Origin: Muribaculaceae bacterium
GTDB lineage: Bacteria > Bacteroidota > Bacteroidia > Bacteroidales > Muribaculaceae
Assembly: GCA_029060585.1 (NCBI GenBank)
Contig: JAIDTS010000033.1
Location: 1-11,948 of the forward strand
DNA length: 11,948 bases
Reading direction: 5' to 3'
Position 1 is the first letter of the stretch. Every line of letters begins with the position of its first letter. The position numbers were made by a program, and so were the translations under genes. Below, in pieces: positions 6,208 through 11,948 of the stretch. The notes beneath the pieces are model-generated. The model did not search any database, was not told the origin of the DNA, and worked only from the letters and a program-made list of their open reading frames with translations.

Positions 6208-8738
6208 ACAGATTCTTTTTAATCATTTTCGTTATTTTGCTCGGTCTGCTGCCATCCCTGGCGGCAGACCCGGGCGAACTTACGGGAACGGTCAAGGATG
6301 CCGAGACAGGGGAACCGATCGCAGGAGCAATCGTAAAAGCAAAAAGTGAATTCACCTCCACTGATCGTGACGGACACTTTTTCCTGAAACTGAAAGCAGA
6401 TTCTGACTCCATCTCCTTCAGGAGCATGGGGTATGAATCCCTGAGCCTCCCCGCATCGGCAGACATGTCGGACGTGCGCCTCAATCAGAAATTCACGCAG
6501 CTGAACGATGTCATCGTGGAGGCACCGGATATATATGCAAAAGGAGATACATTAGTCTTCAATGTTTCAAGATATGCTAATGCCAAGGACAACGCAATAA
6601 TAGACGTCATCAAGCGTCTTCCGGGAATCAAGGTCAAGGAAGACGGAACGATTGAATATCAAGGGAAACCAATCAACAAGTTCTATCTTGACGGAAATGA
6701 CTTTATCGGCGGACAGTATGGACTCGCCACCAACAACATCTCACATAAGGACGTGAAGTCGGTAGAGATAATGGAAAACCATCAACCGGTCAAGGCCCTG
6801 GAAGGCATCGAGTTTCCGGAAGAAGCAGGAATAAACCTGAAACTGAAGGACGACGCCCGAAGCCGCTGGGTAGGCTTGGCGCAGGCTGCCACAGGAGTTC
6901 AGCCGCTTCTATTCGATGGATCACTGTTTGCAATGCGTATGGCCCGAAAGGTTCAGAATATGTTCACATTCAAGGCAGACAACACGGGATGGAATCCTGC
7001 AAAAGAAATCCGCGACCATAGTTTCGGCGAAATGTTCTCTTGGGAATATACATCTTCTTTATGGCCGGAATACATAACCGCTGACCTCATCAATGTTCCC
7101 CTTTCGGAGAAACGCACCAGAGACAACCTGTCGTGGCTTGCAAACGCCATTACTGCCTGGAAGGCATCTGACACCTCGATGCGTCTGAAACTGAACTATA
7201 TGGGCGATAGGCTTGATTACACGTCAGGAGTAACCACCGACTATTTCAGCACAGAGATACCTACATTCGTCCAGAATAATTCCCAAAGAACACAGAGCCA
7301 TGACGTCTCGCTGCAGTTCAACAGCGAGACCAACAGGCGCGGTTATTACCTGAAAAACCAGCTTACATTATCCGGAGCAGTTGACAAATCAAACTCAGAC
7401 ATAACCGGATCGTTTAATCTTTCGCAGGCGGTAGACAGAAAGATGTTACGGGCAGAGAACGACCTGAAGCTCGTAAAGCGAAATGAAAAGAAACTCTTTA
7501 TGCTGACTTCGCGAAATTCGCTGAACCGACGTCCCGACCAACTGCTCGTTTCCGGCGAAGAGGATGCTCACCAGTGTGTAGCGACCACTGAATTGCGAAG
7601 CACTACCGAGACACGCTTCGGAAAGTTGACACGATTCTGGAAACACTATCTCACCGCGGGGGTTGATCTTGACTTTCGCCGAATGAATTCCCGCCTGAGC
7701 AATATGGGCGATTTCGACAACAGTGGTATGCACGAGGCTTTTCTATCGATGATTTATGCAACGCCCCAGACAGACTATGAGCGAAACGGATGGAGAATGT
7801 CTCTAAGGATACCCTTCAAATGGCTACACTATGACATTTCAGGACAACATGATTACATCAACTTATCACCACGCTACAGTATTTGGAAACAGCTTACATC
7901 CAAGTCCGAACTGTCGGGATACCTATCCTACAACCTTAGCTCTCCGCTCCCTTACCTTTTCATCAATGTTCCGATCCTATCCGACTATAGGAATCTCCTC
8001 ATACCACAAAATCCCGACAGATACTCGCACGATCTCGGAGCCTCGTTTTCGTATAGATACAGGAATCCCATAAAGTCATTATTTTTCAATATTTCCGCCG
8101 GCTACAGCTATCGCCAAAGCTCACTCATGCAGAATCAGAAGTTTATCGGAGATTTCATTATATCTACCTATGCCGAAAGACTTTCATATAGTGAAACATG
8201 GTATCTTAAAGGGGGCATGAGCAAGGGAATCGGCCATAGCAGGATGGTGGCAGGCTTCGATGTCAACGCCAATGCGTCTTCCTCATCCTCGATGCGCGAC
8301 GGAAACGTGATTCCCTTCAGGCAGACATCCACAGAAGTGAAACCCTATTTCAAGGGAAGCATCTTAAAATGGCTCGCAACAACCTATGAGGCCGATTATG
8401 GATACACAAGACTTGAAATCGACGGAGAGCATAACGACTTCCATTCACTTCACCAAAACCTGTTCGTCACAATTATTCCAAACGATTACGTACAGTTTAC
8501 CTTCGGTGCCGAGCACTTCATGACGAGGTTTCATGAGGGTAATACAGCGAATCTCACATTACTCGACGCATCCGCCATCTGGAGAGCAAGCAATAGGGTG
8601 AGGCTTTCACTGACCGCCAACAACATGCTGAACAAACGAAGATATGAATATGTGACCTACGGCACACTCTCCCGCTCAGAACATATGTTTCGCATACGAC
8701 CCCGCACCATCCTCGCCTCCTTTCAATACAGATTCTGA
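6204..8738 (+). CDS. outer-membrane beta-barrel protein with carboxypeptidase-like and plug domains
   Basis: An 844-residue outer-membrane protein of the TonB-dependent-receptor type. Residues 1-21 are a signal peptide. Residues about 24-95 form a carboxypeptidase-regulatory-like fold (LTGTVKDAETGEPIAGAIV, later SFRSMGYESLSL). Residues about 113-205 form a plug-like domain (KGDTLVFNVSRY, IKRLPGIKV, KFYLDGNDF, VEIMENHQPVKAL). The rest is a barrel with many alternating aromatic strands, ending in the terminal phenylalanine of ILASFQYRF. No TonB box is obvious, so energy coupling is uncertain, and no SusD partner is encoded nearby, so it is not a typical glycan-uptake pair. The start is set by ATGA overlap with the GLPGLI gene and by the signal peptide. 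The substrate is unknown. A regulated transport or envelope-maintenance role together with the GLPGLI protein is inferred. Confidence 0.9.
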   Translation: MNRFFLIIFVILLGLLPSLAADPGELTGTVKDAETGEPIAGAIVKAKSEFTSTDRDGHFFLKLKADSDSISFRSMGYESLSLPASADMSDVRLNQKFTQLNDVIVEAPDIYAKGDTLVFNVSRYANAKDNAIIDVIKRLPGIKVKEDGTIEYQGKPINKFYLDGNDFIGGQYGLATNNISHKDVKSVEIMENHQPVKALEGIEFPEEAGINLKLKDDARSRWVGLAQAATGVQPLLFDGSLFAMRMARKVQNMFTFKADNTGWNPAKEIRDHSFGEMFSWEYTSSLWPEYITADLINVPLSEKRTRDNLSWLANAITAWKASDTSMRLKLNYMGDRLDYTSGVTTDYFSTEIPTFVQNNSQRTQSHDVSLQFNSETNRRGYYLKNQLTLSGAVDKSNSDITGSFNLSQAVDRKMLRAENDLKLVKRNEKKLFMLTSRNSLNRRPDQLLVSGEEDAHQCVATTELRSTTETRFGKLTRFWKHYLTAGVDLDFRRMNSRLSNMGDFDNSGMHEAFLSMIYATPQTDYERNGWRMSLRIPFKWLHYDISGQHDYINLSPRYSIWKQLTSKSELSGYLSYNLSSPLPYLFINVPILSDYRNLLIPQNPDRYSHDLGASFSYRYRNPIKSLFFNISAGYSYRQSSLMQNQKFIGDFIISTYAERLSYSETWYLKGGMSKGIGHSRMVAGFDVNANASSSSSMRDGNVIPFRQTSTEVKPYFKGSILKWLATTYEADYGYTRLEIDGEHNDFHSLHQNLFVTIIPNDYVQFTFGAEHFMTRFHEGNTANLTLLDASAIWRASNRVRLSLTANNMLNKRRYEYVTYGTLSRSEHMFRIRPRTILASFQYRF

Positions 8739-8745
8739 TTATCAG

Positions 8746-8774
8746 AAGAAAGTGGCTTTAATAAGCGTTTTCTT
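8746..8774 (+). terminator. probable terminator of the GLPGLI/outer-membrane operon
   Basis: AAGAAA (8746-8751) pairs with TTTCTT (8769-8774), and GCTT (8755-8758) with AAGC (8763-8766) around a TAAT loop, with one unpaired base of asymmetry. The T-rich right arm continues into AATATT. It lies just after the stop at 8738 and before a new promoter, so an operon end is expected here. The stem is imperfect and the U-tract short. Confidence 0.45.
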
Positions 8775-8807
8775 AATATTCATGTGGGCTAACTGAAATT
8801 ATTTTTG

Positions 8808-8815
8808 TAAATTTG
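8808..8815 (+). promoter_or_regulatory. -7 promoter box of the porin operon
   Basis: TAAATTTG matches the Bacteroidetes TAnnTTTG consensus. The ATG at 8820 follows after CGTC. The surrounding 20 bases (8803-8822) match the kinase promoter-start region at 19 of 20 positions. No clear -33 element is seen. Confidence 0.55.
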
Positions 8816-8819
8816 CGTC

Positions 8820-10910
8820 ATGAATCGCATTGAACGCTTATCATATCCGACTTTCCTCCGCATCATGGACCTCGCTGTCCGTGCATGCTGCCTCATATTT
8901 CTGTTGTTCATAGGCTCAATGGGGGCACTCGCACAAGGCGACCGCGACTGGAACCCGAAGGCAATGCCCGGCGAAGGAGAGCCGATGGAGACCGTAAAGG
9001 AACCTTCGGCATGGAGACTTACATATCCCCTCGGATTCCACGTTCCGGCGGAGATAGACACTGCACAATACAACTACCAGCGACGCAGCATTCCTACTCT
9101 CGCGAGCGACGCATGGGCCACCACCGGAAACCTCGGATCGCCGGGACAGAACCTCCTCTGGTTTGAAAGGGAGGCTCCCAGCGGCTTCCTCTTTTACGAT
9201 GCGCTGGGATTCTGGATGCCGAGTTTCGCGAAACAGAAATTCTACAACACTTACATTCCCACCACTATACTGCAGTATAACTACTGCGGAACATCGGAAA
9301 ACCATCAGGACCGCCTTCAGGGCGACTTTTACGGCAACGTCAACCGACAGATAGGCATAGGAGGATTCGTAGACTACCTGCACTCAAAAGGATGCTACAA
9401 CTATCAAGCAGCCAAAAATTTCAACTTCGGGCTCTCAGCCTACTATTTTGGCGACCGCTATGAGCTTCAGACTTTCTATCAGCAATACGCCCATCAGAAT
9501 CTGGAGAACGGCGGCATAACCGACGACCGATATATCACGGACCCGGCGTCGGTGCAAGGTGGCGTCACTTCGGTTCAGTACAAGAGTATTCCTACCCGAC
9601 TTTCCACTGCCAAAAACAGGCTTAACGGAGCTGAGTTCTACATGAACCACGCCTATAAGATCGGCTACTGGAGTGAAGAGCAAGTCAACGATACCCTCAC
9701 CCGCGACATATACATCCCGGTGATGAAGATTCTCTATACTTTCGACTATCGCCACTACCGCCACGAATTTACGGAGAAGAGCGTCAACCAGGATTTCTGG
9801 ACGAACACATACTTCGACAACAGCACGACAAAAGACAACACGCGTCTGAACAGCTTCAGCAATACCGTCGGAATCTACCTGATCGAGGGATTCAGGAAAT
9901 GGATGAAATTCGGACTCTCGGCCTACGCCACCTACCAGCTAAATCAGTTCGCGCTGCCCAACGACGGATTCTATACAGATGATCAGGAGGAAACAAAAGC
10001 CGGTGACGAGACAGAAGCCGGAGAAGATCCCAATACCCTTCCGGCTGTCATACCCAATCCAAAGCACAATCAGAACTTCCTCTTTGTCGGGGGAAGGATA
10101 GAGAAGGCACATGGCTCGATCCTGCGCTACAACGCCGACGTGCGCTTCGGCCTCAGCGGTGACGCAGTCGGCGACCTCGAGATCGACGGTCAGATTATGA
10201 CCAATATCCCGCTTTTCGGCGACACGGTCAGCATTGAGGCTCACGGAGGATTCCATAACTCAACTCCGGACTGGCTGACAAAACATTATGTCTCCAACCA
10301 CTTTATTTGGAACAACGACTTCGGAAAAATCCGATCTGTGAAGTTCGGCGGAAGCCTTGAGATTCCATGGACAAGAACCAAAGCCATGATAGATGTGGAA
10401 AACCTACAGAACCGAATCTACTTCGGCGAAGATTTTCTTCCACGACAGCACGGCGGCAATGTTCAGATAATGTCTGTCGGGCTGCAGCAGAATTTCAAGG
10501 TCGGAATCTTAAACTGGAATAACCGCGTCACATGGCAAGTCTCCTCCGACCAGGCCATAGTGCCGCTGCCACAGCTCAGCGTCTACAGCAACCTGTTCAT
10601 ACAGGCACGCCTTTTTAAGGTGCTTCACGTACAGGCCGGTGTAGACTGCGACTATTATACTAAATACAAGGGACTTACCTACCAGCCGGCCACGATGACC
10701 TTCTGCAACCAGCAGGAGACCTCGCTCGGCGGTTATCCTTTCTGCAACGCATATGTCAACCTACGGCTCTACCGATGCAGGTTCTACGTCATGATGAGCC
10801 ACGTCAACCAAGGACTCTTCGGAAGCGCCTACAACGAGTTCTCGCTACCCCACTACCCCATCAACCCACGACGCTTCCAGATAGGACTCGCCGTCGATTT
10901 CGCGAATTGA
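8820..10910 (+). CDS. putative porin (Porin_10-like outer-membrane barrel)
   Basis: A 696-residue predicted outer-membrane barrel resembling the Bacteroidetes putative-porin family (PF14121 type). The export signal has its hydrophobic core in CCLIFLLFIGSMGALA, with cleavage likely before Gln39. The mature part opens with RLTYPLGFHVPAEIDTAQYN and continues as repeated aromatic beta strands, with a C-terminal strand ending FQIGLAVDFAN. Residues 387-403 are a highly acidic insert (DDQEETKAGDETEAGED), probably an exposed loop. The start is uncertain. ATG 8820 is preferred because coding-like composition begins there and it matches the kinase start context, but it gives a long 19-residue n-region. 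ATG 8865 gives a conventional signal peptide and a leader of about 43 bases. No SusCD partner is present. It probably forms an operon with the two genes downstream. Confidence 0.85.
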   Translation: MNRIERLSYPTFLRIMDLAVRACCLIFLLFIGSMGALAQGDRDWNPKAMPGEGEPMETVKEPSAWRLTYPLGFHVPAEIDTAQYNYQRRSIPTLASDAWATTGNLGSPGQNLLWFEREAPSGFLFYDALGFWMPSFAKQKFYNTYIPTTILQYNYCGTSENHQDRLQGDFYGNVNRQIGIGGFVDYLHSKGCYNYQAAKNFNFGLSAYYFGDRYELQTFYQQYAHQNLENGGITDDRYITDPASVQGGVTSVQYKSIPTRLSTAKNRLNGAEFYMNHAYKIGYWSEEQVNDTLTRDIYIPVMKILYTFDYRHYRHEFTEKSVNQDFWTNTYFDNSTTKDNTRLNSFSNTVGIYLIEGFRKWMKFGLSAYATYQLNQFALPNDGFYTDDQEETKAGDETEAGEDPNTLPAVIPNPKHNQNFLFVGGRIEKAHGSILRYNADVRFGLSGDAVGDLEIDGQIMTNIPLFGDTVSIEAHGGFHNSTPDWLTKHYVSNHFIWNNDFGKIRSVKFGGSLEIPWTRTKAMIDVENLQNRIYFGEDFLPRQHGGNVQIMSVGLQQNFKVGILNWNNRVTWQVSSDQAIVPLPQLSVYSNLFIQARLFKVLHVQAGVDCDYYTKYKGLTYQPATMTFCNQQETSLGGYPFCNAYVNLRLYRCRFYVMMSHVNQGLFGSAYNEFSLPHYPINPRRFQIGLAVDFAN

Positions 10911-10926
10911 GGTCAATCTATCGATC

Positions 10927-11748
10927 ATGGAAAACAATAGAAGAAACGCAAAACCAAAAACGATGCAGATAGCGGTCTACGGACTTCTTCTGATAATCGT
11001 AATCATAGCGATGTTTGGACTTCGACATATGTCGAAAGGGCGAGCCGCCGAAGACAGCTCTGTAAAGGAAGACACAATACATGCCGCAGTAGTATACGGG
11101 CCGAACAGTTACCGTGTCCTGACCTCCGAAGACGGCAACGATTCCATCATCGGCATCAACTATCATCTTCTGAAGGACCTTGAGAAGGAACTCGGAGTGA
11201 AGGTGATGCTCCACCCAGTGATAGACCGCGAAGACGCGATGCAGAAAGTCAGCACCGGCACCTATGACATCCTCGCCTCACTTCCAGCCGACATGTACCT
11301 TAAAGATACATATCTGACTACAGGAGATATCTACCTCGACCGCATGGTGCTTCTTCAGAAACGGGACAGGAACGGATCGCTGTCTGCAAGGAGCTCCCTT
11401 GATCTTGACGGCGACACCATACACGTGGAGAAAGGAAGCGCAGCCAAAAGACGTCTGGAGAACCTTCAAAAAGAGATAGGAGGCAATATTGCAATAGTAG
11501 AAGAGCCGGAATTGAGCGAGGAATACCTTGCAATGAAGGTGGCTAACGGAACCTGGAAATACACCGTAATCAACGAGAAAACCGCCGCACAGATGAAGGC
11601 GCAGTATCCAGACCTCGACTATTCCACACCCGTAAGCTTCACGCAGTTTCAGATCTGGATCATGCCGCAAGGACATGACTCCCTTCTCAACCTTGTCAAC
11701 AGTTTTCTCTCCAAACAACTCGACAACTCCGCAACCAAACAACCCTGA
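10927..11748 (+). CDS. membrane-anchored solute-binding (SBP_bac_3-like) protein
   Basis: A 273-residue protein with an uncleaved-looking membrane helix at about 13-32, preceded by several basic residues, and a periplasmic domain resembling family-3 amino-acid-type binding proteins. Recognisable blocks are DSIIGINYHLLKDLEKELGVKV (the usual G-F-D-x-D-L-A segment, diverged), VSTGTYDILAS, TTGDIYLDRMVLLQ, and a second-lobe start LDGDTIHVEKGSAAKRRLENL. This is also the fold of the N-terminal part of the lytic transglycosylase MltF, but no transglycosylase domain follows, as the protein ends soon after the binding fold. No ABC permease or ATPase gene is visible. It starts 16 bases after the porin stop, so the two are probably co-expressed. 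It may hand over or sense a solute entering through the porin, which is inference. Confidence 0.78.
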   Translation: MENNRRNAKPKTMQIAVYGLLLIIVIIAMFGLRHMSKGRAAEDSSVKEDTIHAAVVYGPNSYRVLTSEDGNDSIIGINYHLLKDLEKELGVKVMLHPVIDREDAMQKVSTGTYDILASLPADMYLKDTYLTTGDIYLDRMVLLQKRDRNGSLSARSSLDLDGDTIHVEKGSAAKRRLENLQKEIGGNIAIVEEPELSEEYLAMKVANGTWKYTVINEKTAAQMKAQYPDLDYSTPVSFTQFQIWIMPQGHDSLLNLVNSFLSKQLDNSATKQP

Positions 11749-11763
11749 CCTTGTTATAAGGGT

Positions 11764-11948
11764 ATGAAAAAGATTCTTACCCTTGCGGTGCCGGTGCTTG
11801 TGGCGTTGGCATTCGTGCGTCCCGATGCGAAAGCCTGGGACATTGACGCTAAATATAAAGGTCCGAAGACAGTGACTACGGATATATCCTGGCATCCCGA
11901 CATTCTGCCGGGATACGAGGCTCGCTACGTAAACCAGGGAGAACAGTT
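11764..11948 (+). CDS. exported protein, 5' part only
   Basis: An open frame of 61 codons continues past the window end. It begins MKKILTLAVPVLVALAF, a clear signal peptide with possible cleavage after AKA near residue 24. The mature part reads WDIDAKYKGPKTVTTDISWH, then PDILPGYEARYVNQ. The DILPGYEARYV stretch faintly recalls the N-terminus of some exported Bacteroidales alpha/beta hydrolases, but this is too little to name it. The gene starts 15 bases after the preceding stop, with a short AAGGG just before the ATG, so it probably belongs to the porin operon. Confidence 0.72.
   Translation, partial: MKKILTLAVPVLVALAFVRPDAKAWDIDAKYKGPKTVTTDISWHPDILPGYEARYVNQGEQ

Noticed and set aside
7446..7733. 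Minus-strand open frames inside the barrel, porin and transglutaminase genes (such as 7446-7733, 8916-9383, 11278-11895)
   Set aside because: They are antisense shadows of well-supported genes, with no domains of their own.
8733..8747. TTCTGA-TTA-TCAGAA hairpin over the stop codon of the barrel gene as a terminator
   Set aside because: The stem is only six A/T-rich base pairs, includes the stop codon, and has no T-tract. The adjacent structure at 8746-8774 is the better candidate.
1..11948. CRISPR array, tRNA, rRNA, transposase or phage genes
   Set aside because: No regularly spaced long repeats with unique spacers, no cloverleaf or rRNA sequence, and no transposase or phage motifs were seen. 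The only arrays are the short 11-base and 14-base repeats.

Overview
The window reads as chromosomal DNA from a member of the Bacteroidales. Three sequences match the Bacteroidetes -7 promoter box TAnnTTTG. The gene content is also typical of that group: a GLPGLI-family protein, an outer-membrane receptor with a carboxypeptidase-like domain, a Porin_10-type putative porin, and a DUF5683-like membrane protein. A gut lineage such as Muribaculaceae is plausible, but this is inference and not demonstrated. Base composition is moderate, with an AT-rich first gene and AT-rich intergenic spacers.

Left part (1-2562, + strand). The last 16 codons of an upstream gene overlap, by ATGA, a gene for an envelope protein with an LPP20-like N-terminal part and a DUF5683-like PGWGQ/two-helix C-terminal part. 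A strong hairpin (952-1004) follows. Next is a secreted transglutaminase-like protein with a proline-rich linker and an intact Cys-His-Asp triad.

Convergent spacer (2563-2977). About 415 bases contain no credible gene. They are filled with GC-rich repeat sequence: a 128-base unit bounded by perfect 9-base inverted repeats, an internal direct repeat, a 14-base tandem repeat, and several small hairpins. It lies between the 3' ends of two converging transcription units.

Centre (2978-8738). A histidine kinase and an OmpR/PhoB-type response regulator, overlapping by ATGA, are transcribed leftward. Diverging from them is a two-gene operon, also ATGA-coupled, encoding a GLPGLI protein and a large plug-plus-barrel outer-membrane protein. 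The divergent spacer carries four contiguous 11-base units (three close copies and one degenerate) ending just upstream of the GLPGLI promoter. The units have the CAGTAAT-plus-4 layout of a PhoB/OmpR box. The simplest reading is that the kinase senses an envelope signal and the regulator activates the GLPGLI/barrel operon through this array. This is the most interesting candidate system in the window.

Right part (8739-11948, + strand). A probable terminator and a new promoter precede a putative porin, a membrane-anchored periplasmic solute-binding-domain protein with no ABC permease or ATPase visible nearby, and the start of an exported protein that runs off the window. They are closely spaced and likely form one operon. 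The kinase and porin genes share a nearly identical 20-base promoter-to-ATG sequence, which suggests that both may be translated from leaderless or nearly leaderless mRNAs.
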